Assembly (NCBI GenBank): GCA_002421825.1
Contig: DISR01000027.1
Span: forward strand, 22,136 to 58,551
Direction: 5' to 3'
Length of the DNA: 36,416 bases
From: Thiobacillus sp. UBA6205
Lineage (GTDB): Bacteria; Pseudomonadota; Gammaproteobacteria; Burkholderiales; Thiobacillaceae
In this document: positions 30,114 to 36,416 of the stretch, in pieces
Numbering within the stretch: the stretch's first letter is position 1
Layout: every line of letters starts with the position of its first letter
Made by a program: the position numbers and the translations under genes
Notes under the pieces: model-generated
Databases searched by the model: none
Seen by the model: the letters and a program-made list of their open reading frames with translations, nothing else
Told to the model about the DNA's origin: nothing

Positions 30114-31259
30114 ATGATGTTTGAACTTTTGGATACTGATACGCAGGACGCCGTCATCAAGGTGATCGGCGTGGGGGGCTGCGGCGGCAACGCCGTGGAC
30201 CATATGATCACTTCGGGCCTGTCGGGGGTGGAATTCATCGCCATCAACACCGACGCCCAGGCACTGAAACGCAACCAGGCCAAATTGCAGCTGCAGCTGG
30301 GCACTGCAGTGACCAAGGGCCTGGGCGCGGGCGCCAATCCGGACGTGGGCCGCGAGGCTGCGCTGGAGGACCGCGAGCGCATCGCCGAGCTCATCGACGG
30401 CGCGGACATGCTGTTCATCACCGCCGGCATGGGCGGCGGCACCGGCACCGGCGCGGCACCGGTGGTGGCGGAAGTCGCCAAGGAACTCGGCATCCTGACC
30501 GTGGCCGTGGTGACCAAGCCCTTCATGTTCGAAGGCAAGCGCGTGCGCGCCGCCAACGCCGGCATCGAGGCGCTGGCCCGCCACGTCGACTCCCTCATCA
30601 TCATCCCCAACGACAAGCTGATGCAGGTGCTGGGCGAGGACGTGTCGATGCTGGAGGCATTCAAGGCCGCCAACAACGTGCTGCACGGTGCCGTCGGCGG
30701 CATTGCCGAAGTCATCAACTGTCCCGGCCTCGTCAACGTCGACTTTGCCGACGTGCGCACCGTGATGTCGGAGATGGGCATGGCCATGATGGGTTCCGCC
30801 ATGGCCAATGGCGAGGGCCGCGCCCGCATCGCCGCCGAGCAGGCCGTGGCCTCGCCCTTGCTGGAAGATGTGAACCTCGCCGGCGCGCGCGGCATTCTGG
30901 TCAACATCACCGCGTCGACTTCCATCAAGATGCGGGAAATCCACGAGGTGATGGAGACCATCAAGGCCTTCACCGCCGAGGAAGCGACCGTCATCGTCGG
31001 CAGCGTGGTGGACGACGCCATGGAAGACAGCCTGCGCGTCACCATGGTGGCGACCGGGCTGGGCAACCCCGTGGCGCGCTCCCAGCCCAAGCCCATGCAG
31101 GTGATCCGCACCGGCACCTACGACATGCCGGTGGCGGCGGAAGGCGAAGACATGCCCAATGTCATGCGCGGCCGCAACCAGCGCACCGTCAAGGCCTGGG
31201 AAGAATCCGGCGTGGATTCGCTGGACATCCCGGCTTTCCTGCGCAAGCAGGCCGATTAA
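30114..31259 (+). CDS. ftsZ: Cell division GTPase FtsZ
   Basis: FtsZ polymerises into the division ring. The 381-residue tubulin homologue has IKVIGVGGCGGNAVDHM, the GTP signature GGGTGTG (107-113), NVDFADVRTVM and a C-terminal peptide DIPAFLRKQAD that binds FtsA. The variable linker is short. Two ATG codons in tandem (30114 and 30117) follow GAGGAG at 30103-30108. It is the only dcw gene with a long untranslated leader from its neighbour (157 nt). No lpxC follows, unlike many proteobacterial dcw clusters. Confidence 0.98.
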   Translation: MMFELLDTDTQDAVIKVIGVGGCGGNAVDHMITSGLSGVEFIAINTDAQALKRNQAKLQLQLGTAVTKGLGAGANPDVGREAALEDRERIAELIDGADMLFITAGMGGGTGTGAAPVVAEVAKELGILTVAVVTKPFMFEGKRVRAANAGIEALARHVDSLIIIPNDKLMQVLGEDVSMLEAFKAANNVLHGAVGGIAEVINCPGLVNVDFADVRTVMSEMGMAMMGSAMANGEGRARIAAEQAVASPLLEDVNLAGARGILVNITASTSIKMREIHEVMETIKAFTAEEATVIVGSVVDDAMEDSLRVTMVATGLGNPVARSQPKPMQVIRTGTYDMPVAAEGEDMPNVMRGRNQRTVKAWEESGVDSLDIPAFLRKQAD

Positions 31260-31288
31260 GCGGCAGCTCACCCGCTGATCGGGCTTCA

Positions 31289-31346
31289 GGCCCCTTCTCC
31301 CGCGCTCTCCGGGGGAGGGGCCAACTTCCGTCAAATTCAACGGAAG
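31289..31346 (+). terminator. Hairpins after ftsZ, possible end of the dcw operon
   Basis: GGCCCCTTCTCCC pairs with GGGGGAGGGGCC (31289-31322), followed by CTTCCGT-N8-ACGGAAG (31325-31346). No T run follows, so termination is uncertain; the first hairpin also resembles the CCCTCTCCC repeat family. The rest of the 154-nt gap to the next gene shows nothing clear. Confidence 0.45.
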
Positions 31347-31413
31347 CGGGGCAGTGTCCCCATTCGTTTCATCCCTGGATATTTCTTCTTCCAGCCTCAT
31401 CTAAGATGGGGTA

Positions 31414-32781
31414 ATGAGTGCAGTACGTGCGCCTGCCGTGGCAGGCTACTTCTATCCTGACGACCCCATCCAGCTGCGCAGCGAGCTTGGCCGACTGCTG
31501 GCCGCCGTTCCCCAAGCCGTGGATGCGCCCGCGCCCAAGGCGCTGATCGTGCCGCATGCCGGCTACGTCTATTCCGGCCCCATTGCCGCCAGCGGCTACG
31601 CGCGCCTGGCGCCAGCCGCCGGCAAGATCCGGCGCGTGGTGCTGCTGGGGCCGGCGCATCGGGTGGCAATACGCGGCCTGGCCCTGCCCGAGGCGGCGAA
31701 ATTCGCCACGCCCTTGGGCGAGGTGATGCTGGACCTTGCAGCGGTCGAGGCGATTGCCGACCTGCCGCAAATCCTCGCCAGCGAGGCCGCGCACGCGCTC
31801 GAGCATTCCCTCGAGGTGCACCTGCCATTCTTGCAGACGGTGCTGGGCGAATTCAGCCTGGTGCCGCTGGTGGTGGGGCACGCCACCCCGGAAGACGTGG
31901 CGCAGGTGCTGGAACGCCTGTGGGGCGGGCCGGAAACCCTGATCGTGATCAGCTCCGACCTTTCCCACTATCTGCCCTATGACGATGCGCGAGAAAAGGA
32001 TGCGGACTCGGTGGCGCGCATGCTGCGGCTGGAAATCGGGCTCGACCACGAGCAGGCCTGCGGCGCCACGCCGGTCAACGGCCTGCTGGCCCTGGCCCGC
32101 CGCCGCGGCCTCGCCGCCGAACTGCTGGATCTGCGCAATTCCGGCGATACCGCCGGCGACAAATCGCGCGTCGTGGGCTATGCCTCGCTCGCCTTTTACG
32201 AGGGGCCATTGCCGCAGCCGAAAAAGGACGCGCGCGGCGAGACGCTTTTGGCAGCGGCGCGCGGCGCCATCGGCGAACGCTTCGGATCGGCGCCGTTCGC
32301 ATTGGAAAGCCGGCCCTGGATGCAGGAACCGGGCGCCAGTTTCGTCACCCTGACCCTGGAGGGCGACCTGCGCGGCTGCATCGGCAGCCTGGAAGCGCAT
32401 CGTCCGCTGCTGGAAGACGTGCAGGGCAATGCCATCGCCGCGGCTTTTCGCGACCCGCGCTTTGCGCCGCTGAATAATCATGAGTTCGCAAAGGTGCGCG
32501 TCGAGGTGTCCGAGCTCAGCGCGGCCGAACCGTTGCTGTTCGAAAATGAATCGCATGCGCTCAGCCAGTTGCGCCCGCGCCATGACGGCCTGATCCTGGA
32601 ATACGGCCGCCACCGCAGCACCTTCCTGCCGCAGGTGTGGGAAAGCCTCCCCGCGCCCGAGCAGTTTCTCGCGCAGCTGAAGCGCAAGGCCGGGCTGCCG
32701 GCGGATTTCTGGCACGACGAGCTGCGCCTGTCGCGCTACACGGTCAGCAAGTGGAAGGAGGGCGGTCATGGCGGGGAATAA
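31414..32781 (+). CDS. AmmeMemoRadiSam proteins B and A fused (MEMO + AMMECR1)
   Basis: A 455-residue two-domain protein. Residues 1-265 are a MEMO domain: PAVAGYFYPDDP, PHAGYVYSG (H48), LLGPAHR (H82), EHSLEVHLPFL (H131, H136) and CGATPVNGLL (C216), matching the metal-binding residues known in human MEMO1. Residues 275-450 are an AMMECR1 domain with the LRGCIGSL signature (319-326) and HGLILEY-like DGLILEYGRH. In many genomes these are separate genes next to the radical SAM partner, which follows here 122 nt later. The biochemical role is not established. ATG 31414 follows a long gap after ftsZ, so it probably has its own promoter, which I cannot point to. Confidence 0.92.
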   Translation: MSAVRAPAVAGYFYPDDPIQLRSELGRLLAAVPQAVDAPAPKALIVPHAGYVYSGPIAASGYARLAPAAGKIRRVVLLGPAHRVAIRGLALPEAAKFATPLGEVMLDLAAVEAIADLPQILASEAAHALEHSLEVHLPFLQTVLGEFSLVPLVVGHATPEDVAQVLERLWGGPETLIVISSDLSHYLPYDDAREKDADSVARMLRLEIGLDHEQACGATPVNGLLALARRRGLAAELLDLRNSGDTAGDKSRVVGYASLAFYEGPLPQPKKDARGETLLAAARGAIGERFGSAPFALESRPWMQEPGASFVTLTLEGDLRGCIGSLEAHRPLLEDVQGNAIAAAFRDPRFAPLNNHEFAKVRVEVSELSAAEPLLFENESHALSQLRPRHDGLILEYGRHRSTFLPQVWESLPAPEQFLAQLKRKAGLPADFWHDELRLSRYTVSKWKEGGHGGE

Positions 32782-32911
32782 TCGCTGGCTGATTTGCCGC
32801 AGAGCCGTCGATCGCGGCGAGGGCGCCGCTCCCACAGAGGGGCAGTTGTGGGAGGCCCGCCCTCGGGCCGATGGGGTTGGGATGGCTGATGTGAGGTTTT
32901 CTGATGGATGA
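32768..32911 (+). other. Short open frame bridging the two AmmeMemoRadiSam genes
   Basis: ATG 32768, inside the 3' end of the fusion gene, opens 47 codons through the REP modules. The frame ends at TGA 32909-32911, 8 nt inside the radical SAM gene. No ribosome site is obvious and the sequence is mostly repeat, so a protein product is doubtful, but it could couple translation. Confidence 0.3.
32810..32872 (+). repeat. REP-like pair upstream of the radical SAM gene
   Basis: Module A in reverse (ATCGCGGCGAGGGCGCCGCT, 32810-32835) and module B forward (TGTGGGAGGCCCGCCCTCGG, 32847-32872), separated by GAGGGGCAGT-like bases. Confidence 0.85.
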
Positions 32912-33983
32912 ACTCTACCCTGCCAGGTGGTGGCACAAGCTGCCCGACGGTCGCATCCAGTGCGACCTTTGCCCGCGCGACTGCAGGCTCAACGACGGCC
33001 AGCGCGGCGCCTGCTTCGTGCGCATGCGCGAAGGCGACAGGATGGTGCTGACCACCTACGGGCGCTCGTCGGGCTTCTGCATCGACCCCATCGAGAAGAA
33101 GCCGCTCAACCACTTTTATCCCGGCTCCGCGGTGCTGTCCTTCGGCACCGCCGGCTGCAACCTCGCCTGCAAGTTCTGCCAGAACTGGGACATCAGCAAA
33201 TCCAAGACCATGGACCGCCTCATGGACCAGGCCAGTCCCGAGCAGATCGCCATCGCTGCCGAGACTTCTGGCTGCAAGAGCGTCGCCTTCACCTACAACG
33301 ACCCGGTGATCTTCACCGAATACGCGCTCGACGCGGCCCGTGCCTGCCATGCGCGCGGCATCCAGACCGTGGCGGTGACGGCGGCCTACATCCATGCCGA
33401 GCCGCGGCGCGAGTTCTTCATGCACATGGACGCCGCCAACGTCGACCTCAAGGCTTTCACCGACGAGTTCTACTTCAAGCTCACCGGTTCGCATCTTCAG
33501 CCTGTTTTGGATTCGCTGGTGTACCTGGTTAATGAAACCGAGGTATGGACGGAAATCACCACCCTGCTGATTCCCGGCTACAACGATTCCAGCCAGGAGA
33601 TCGAAGCCATGTGCAAATGGCTGGTGAAGGAACTCGGGCGCGACGTGCCGCTGCATTTCACCGCCTTCCATCCCGATTTCAAGCTGATCGACGCGGCTGC
33701 CACCCCGCCCGAGACGCTGTTCGAGGCCCGCCACATCGCGCAAAGCGAGGGTCTGAATTATGTCTACACTGGAAATGTGCGCGACCCCGACGGCGGCACC
33801 ACGCATTGCCCGGGATGCAAGAAGCCGCTCATCGTGCGCGACTGGCACCGCATCCTCAAATACGAAGTCACCGAGGACGGCCGTTGCCCGCATTGCCAGA
33901 CTGCGATCGCCGGACGCTTCGAGAAGTTCGAGGGCGCTTTCGGCCAGCGGCGCATTCCCATCCGCTTGAGCATGGGAGCTTGA
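32904..33983 (+). CDS. AmmeMemoRadiSam system radical SAM enzyme
   Basis: A 359-residue radical SAM protein. The iron-sulfur motif is CNLACKFC (C85, C89, C92) in FGTAGCNLACKFCQNWDISK. An N-terminal cysteine cluster (CDLCPRDC, residues 20-27, with C37) and a C-terminal zinc-ribbon-like pair (CPGC and CPHC near 309-334) suggest extra metal sites. GRSSGFCIDPIEKKPLNHFYPGS is a recognised block of this subfamily, distinct from pyruvate-formate-lyase activases though related. It is the partner of the fusion protein upstream. ATG 32904 is preceded by GTGAGG. Substrate and reaction are unknown. Confidence 0.92.
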   Translation: MDELYPARWWHKLPDGRIQCDLCPRDCRLNDGQRGACFVRMREGDRMVLTTYGRSSGFCIDPIEKKPLNHFYPGSAVLSFGTAGCNLACKFCQNWDISKSKTMDRLMDQASPEQIAIAAETSGCKSVAFTYNDPVIFTEYALDAARACHARGIQTVAVTAAYIHAEPRREFFMHMDAANVDLKAFTDEFYFKLTGSHLQPVLDSLVYLVNETEVWTEITTLLIPGYNDSSQEIEAMCKWLVKELGRDVPLHFTAFHPDFKLIDAAATPPETLFEARHIAQSEGLNYVYTGNVRDPDGGTTHCPGCKKPLIVRDWHRILKYEVTEDGRCPHCQTAIAGRFEKFEGAFGQRRIPIRLSMGA

Positions 33984-34004
33984 GAACCTCAGGGGCACAA
34001 GGTT

Positions 34005-34102
34005 TGTAGGAGCGGCGCCCTCGCCGCGATCGGCCGGGCAATCGGCCCGAGGCAGGCCTCCCACAACCGCCCCTCTGTGGGAGCGGCGCCCTCGCCGCGA
34101 TA
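34005..34102 (+). repeat. REP-like triplet after the radical SAM gene
   Basis: Module A (TGTAGGAGCGGCGCCCTCGC, 34005-34031), module B in reverse (34035-34066) and module A again (TGTGGGAGCGGCGCCCTCGC, 34076-34102). The order differs from the other two loci. Confidence 0.87.
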
Positions 34103-34148
34103 CGCCAATCAATCTTCTTTGTCGTGGTGAGGTTTTGGGGAATTTGGC

Positions 34149-34796
34149 ATGAAAAACGAAATCGTTCGCATCCCCGTCAACGGCGCGCAGATCGAAGGCG
34201 CGCTGGAACTGCCCGAGCAGCCCATCGGCCTGGTGCTGTTCGCGCACGGCAGTGGTTCCAGCCGCCACAGCCCGCGCAACAATTATGTGGCGCGCGTGCT
34301 GCGCGAGCATGGCATCGGCACCCTGCTCATGGACCTGCTGACGCCGGAAGAAGACCGCGATTACTCGCGGCGCTTCGACATCGATCTGCTGGTCGAGCGC
34401 CTGCGCGCGGTGGCGCACTGGGTCAAACAAAACCCCGACACTGCCGCCTTGCCGGTGGGTTATTTCGGCGCCAGCACCGGCGCTGCCGCGGCGCTCCGGG
34501 CGGCGGCGCACGAAGCATCCATTGCCGCCGTGGTTTCGCGCGGCGGCAGGCCGGACCTTGCCAGCGCGGACGAACTGCAGGAGGTCAAGGCGCCCACGCT
34601 GTTCCTGGTGGGCGGGCAGGACTTCGGCGTCATCGAGTTGAACGAATCGGCCTTCTCCCACCTGCAATGCGAGAAGCAGTTCGTCATCGTGCCCGGCGCC
34701 ACCCATTTGTTCGAGGAGCCCGGCACGCTGGAAGAAGTGGCTGCCCAGGCCGCGAAGTGGTTCGAGAGAAATTTCAGGAAGGCTGCTGCTGCCTGA
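34149..34796 (+). CDS. Alpha/beta hydrolase, dienelactone-hydrolase-like
   Basis: A 215-residue cytoplasmic alpha/beta hydrolase. The nucleophile elbow GASTGA gives S109, with D158 in GGQDFG and H186 in GATHLFEEPG completing the triad; LFAHGSGSS (31-38) forms the oxyanion loop. The substrate is unknown. In many bacteria such hydrolases are adjacent to, or fused with, a phosphoribosyltransferase, and here the converging next gene is exactly that. Start ATG 34149 is preceded by GTGAGG some 20 nt away, a weak site. The 3' end overlaps the neighbour by 23 nt. Confidence 0.88.
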   Translation: MKNEIVRIPVNGAQIEGALELPEQPIGLVLFAHGSGSSRHSPRNNYVARVLREHGIGTLLMDLLTPEEDRDYSRRFDIDLLVERLRAVAHWVKQNPDTAALPVGYFGASTGAAAALRAAAHEASIAAVVSRGGRPDLASADELQEVKAPTLFLVGGQDFGVIELNESAFSHLQCEKQFVIVPGATHLFEEPGTLEEVAAQAAKWFERNFRKAAAA

Positions 34797-35409
34797 GGAT
34801 GGCGATGACCTCGTCATCCGACACCTGGTTGAAATCCTGGTAGAACTGCCCCACGGCGCGGAAGTCGGGCGGCGCGAACAGGCACACCAATTCGTCGCAA
34901 AGCGGGCGGATTTTCTCCAGGGTATCGGGCGGGGAAACCGGCACGGCGCAGATGAGCTTGGCGGGGTTCTTGGCACGCGTGGCGTGCAGCGCCGCGATCA
35001 TGGTGCTGCCGGTGGCAAGGCCGTCGTCGATGATGACGACGATGCGTCCGGCAGGATCGATGGGCGGGCGCAGTGGCGTGTATTGCGCACGGCGCGCATT
35101 CAGCGTCGCCATCTGGCGCGCTTTTTCGCGTTCCATGTATTCCGGCGTGCCGCCGGCGGAGGCCGCATGGTCGGCGATATAGGCCCAGCCCGACTCGTCG
35201 ATCGCCCCCAGTGCAAACTCGCTGCTGTAGGGCGAAGTGAGCTTGCGCACCAGCACCACATCGAGTTCGCCCTCCAGCAGTTCGGCGATGGTTTTGCCCA
35301 TGGGCACCGCGCCGCGTGGAATGGCGAGTATCAGCGGATGCTGGCCGCGATAAGTATCCAGGGCCTTGGCCAGCTGGCGCCCTGCATCCTGGCGGTCTGC
35401 AAATAGCAT
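34774..35409 (-). CDS. Phosphoribosyltransferase family protein
   Basis: A 211-residue type I phosphoribosyltransferase. The PRPP loop VVIIDDGLATGSTM lies at residues 124-137, and IPRGAVPMGKTIAE and VVLVRKLTSP precede it. The long loop YMEREKARQMATLNAR is typical of the group often fused with dienelactone-type hydrolases. The nucleobase substrate is unknown. The start at ATG 35409 has AAGGGG upstream. An upstream in-frame extension has no family similarity. It is convergent with the hydrolase and divergent from archease. Confidence 0.9.
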   Translation of the reverse strand: MLFADRQDAGRQLAKALDTYRGQHPLILAIPRGAVPMGKTIAELLEGELDVVLVRKLTSPYSSEFALGAIDESGWAYIADHAASAGGTPEYMEREKARQMATLNARRAQYTPLRPPIDPAGRIVVIIDDGLATGSTMIAALHATRAKNPAKLICAVPVSPPDTLEKIRPLCDELVCLFAPPDFRAVGQFYQDFNQVSDDEVIAILRQQQPS

Positions 35410-35479
35410 GTTTGCCCCTTGTTCCGTTGCTTTCAAATTAGGCGCCCGAATCATTTCCGGCAAGCCGATTCGCGGCGGA

Positions 35480-35495
35480 CTACATTTAGATGTAG
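35480..35495. promoter_or_regulatory. Small palindrome before archease
   Basis: CTACAT-TTAG-ATGTAG lies 13 nt upstream of the archease start in the 99-nt divergent region. It could be an operator or a hairpin in the leader. Confidence 0.35.
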
Positions 35496-35508
35496 ACGGA
35501 ATCCAGCA

Positions 35509-35922
35509 ATGATTGATGAATCGGCCTATTTCGAGCACGGTGCCGACATCGGCGTGGTCGGCCGCGGCGCCACGCTGGCAGCGGCATTCGTTGACGCTGC
35601 GCGCGCCATGTTCGCGATCATGGCCAGGCCGGACGAGGTGGTGGAATCGCTGGGCGTCGAGATCGATTTCGACGAGCCGGATGCGGAATTCGCCCTCGTC
35701 ACCTGGCTCAACCGCCTGCTGGCCGAGGCGCGCCTCCAGGGTGCGGTGTTCAGCCGCTTCGAACTGGCTCGCGACGGCGCGCATTACCGAGGCCACGCGT
35801 TCGGCAGCAAATGGAGTCCGGCCATCGAACGCGGCACCGAGGTCAAGGGCGCGACGCTGACCGCGCTGTCGGTGAAGCAGGATGAGAGCGGCTGGGAAGC
35901 ACGCTGCATCGTGGATGTGTGA
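35509..35922 (+). CDS. Archease, RtcB cofactor
   Basis: Archease activates RtcB RNA ligase by speeding its guanylylation and allowing multiple turnover. The 137-residue protein has FEHGADIGVVGRGATLAAAFVDAARAMFAIM at the N-terminus and ends KGATLTALSVKQDESGWEARCIVDV, both family features. ATG 35509 gives the normal length; a longer frame upstream lacks similarity. The rtcB gene follows 171 nt downstream on the same strand, which supports the call. Confidence 0.93.
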   Translation: MIDESAYFEHGADIGVVGRGATLAAAFVDAARAMFAIMARPDEVVESLGVEIDFDEPDAEFALVTWLNRLLAEARLQGAVFSRFELARDGAHYRGHAFGSKWSPAIERGTEVKGATLTALSVKQDESGWEARCIVDV

Positions 35923-35938
35923 ATTTTGGAAAAACCGT

Positions 35939-36071
35939 TAACCACGGGGAGCACGGGGAACACGGGGAGAAACCGAGAAGTTAAAAAGCAAGGCAGCCAA
36001 GCGCTAAGGTTTTCATCTTGTTTTTGACTTTTGAGTTAATTCCCCCCGTGCGCCCCGTGTCCCCCGTGGTT
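35939..36071. repeat. Inverted arrays of ACGGGG units between archease and rtcB
   Basis: Left arm 35939-35969 carries ACCACGGGGAGCACGGGGAA plus one more unit (9-bp period). The right arm, 36041-36071, is its near-perfect reverse complement (CCCCCGTGCGCCCCGTGTCC...). They enclose about 70 nt with no gene. Confidence 0.8.
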
Positions 36072-36093
36072 CAAATGTTTTTCAGGACGAGTC

Positions 36094-36416
36094 ATGGATA
36101 TCAGTCGTTTCAAAGCCCTGAACGAAACCTGCTGGACCCTGCCCAAGAGCGCAGGCGAGACGCGCGCGGAAGTGCAGCTTTACGCCGATCGCGAACTGCT
36201 CGCGGGCATGGACGACAAGGTGGCCGAGCAGATTTTGAATGTGGCGAGGCTGCCGGGCATCGTCGGCCCGGCCATGACCATGCCCGACGCGCACTGGGGC
36301 TACGGCTTTCCCATCGGCGGCGTGGCGGCCTTCGATGCCGATGCAGGCGGCATCATCTCCGCCGGCGGGGTCGGCTTCGACATTTCCTGCGGCATTCGCT
36401 GCCTGCGCACCAACCT
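36094..36416 (+). CDS. rtcB: RNA-splicing ligase RtcB, N-terminal part (cut by window edge)
   Basis: RtcB joins RNA ends with 2',3'-cyclic phosphate to 5'-OH ends using GTP and manganese. The first 107 residues are present: MDISRFKALNETCWTLPKS, then MPDAHWGYGFPIGGVAAFD and GGVGFDISCGIRCLRTN, which hold the metal-binding aspartate and cysteine. The variant HWGYGFPIGG is typical of one bacterial RtcB group. ATG 36094 has an AGGA site about 8 nt upstream. Confidence 0.95.
   Translation, partial: MDISRFKALNETCWTLPKSAGETRAEVQLYADRELLAGMDDKVAEQILNVARLPGIVGPAMTMPDAHWGYGFPIGGVAAFDADAGGIISAGGVGFDISCGIRCLRTN

Noticed and set aside
28658..31400. Long minus-strand frames over ftsA and ftsZ
   Set aside because: Shadows of two highly conserved genes; the composition is His/Arg/Val-rich with no domain.
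1..36416. Insertion sequence, prophage or plasmid genes
   Set aside because: No transposase, integrase, phage or conjugation protein is encoded. The mobile signal is limited to short non-coding repeats.

Overview
This 36.4 kb window is chromosomal DNA from a GC-rich Gram-negative bacterium, most likely a betaproteobacterium. The clues are the rsmI / yraN / diaA / BON-lipoprotein neighbourhood, a complete dcw cluster in proteobacterial order, a meso-diaminopimelate-type MurE, heptose and ubiquinone biosynthesis genes, and groESL behind a CIRCE operator. Order or genus cannot be fixed from the sequence alone. There is no prophage, integron, CRISPR array, tRNA or recognisable transposase gene. 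The content is mostly core genome, and the unusual part is the repeats that have invaded it.

Layout: 1-860 holds groEL (cut by the window edge) and groES on the minus strand with a promoter and CIRCE operator. 860-6147 is a plus-strand run: an unrecognised gene, bioA, a beta-CASP metallo-hydrolase gene and dacB. 6247-9889 is a minus-strand run: yraN, gmhA/diaA, a two-BON-domain lipoprotein gene, rfaE2 and ubiD. 9906-11896 has rsmI and pyrC on plus. 12020-12541 has two tiny minus-strand genes. rnpB (RNase P RNA) lies at about 12659-12980.

13258-31259 is the full division and cell-wall (dcw) operon: mraZ rsmH ftsL ftsI murE murF mraY murD ftsW murG murC murB ddlB ftsQ ftsA ftsZ. A sigma-70 promoter and four 10-bp-spaced MraZ boxes precede it. 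Most neighbours overlap by 1-11 nt or sit 1 nt apart, so translation is probably coupled along the operon. MurC/D/E/F, MraY, MurG, MurB and Ddl make lipid II; FtsI, FtsW, FtsL and FtsQ build the septal wall; FtsA and FtsZ form the ring. DacB and the GroEL system upstream are functionally adjacent but separate units.

31414-33983 encodes an AmmeMemoRadiSam locus (a MEMO-AMMECR1 fusion plus a radical SAM enzyme), a widespread but poorly understood system. It is followed by an alpha/beta hydrolase and a convergent phosphoribosyltransferase, then archease and the start of rtcB (RNA ligase).

The most striking signal is the repeats. Heptamer tandem arrays (GTGAGGC and GGGGGAA types), CCCTCACCCC...GGGGAGAGGG palindromes and REP-like GTAGGAGCGGCGCC modules occupy five dcw junctions and lie in frame inside bioA and murF. 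At those five dcw junctions the inserted or duplicated DNA forms short open frames starting at or just after the upstream stop codon. At four of them this gives an unbroken chain of stop/start overlaps into the next gene. This looks like selection to keep translational coupling, or possibly a translational relay.
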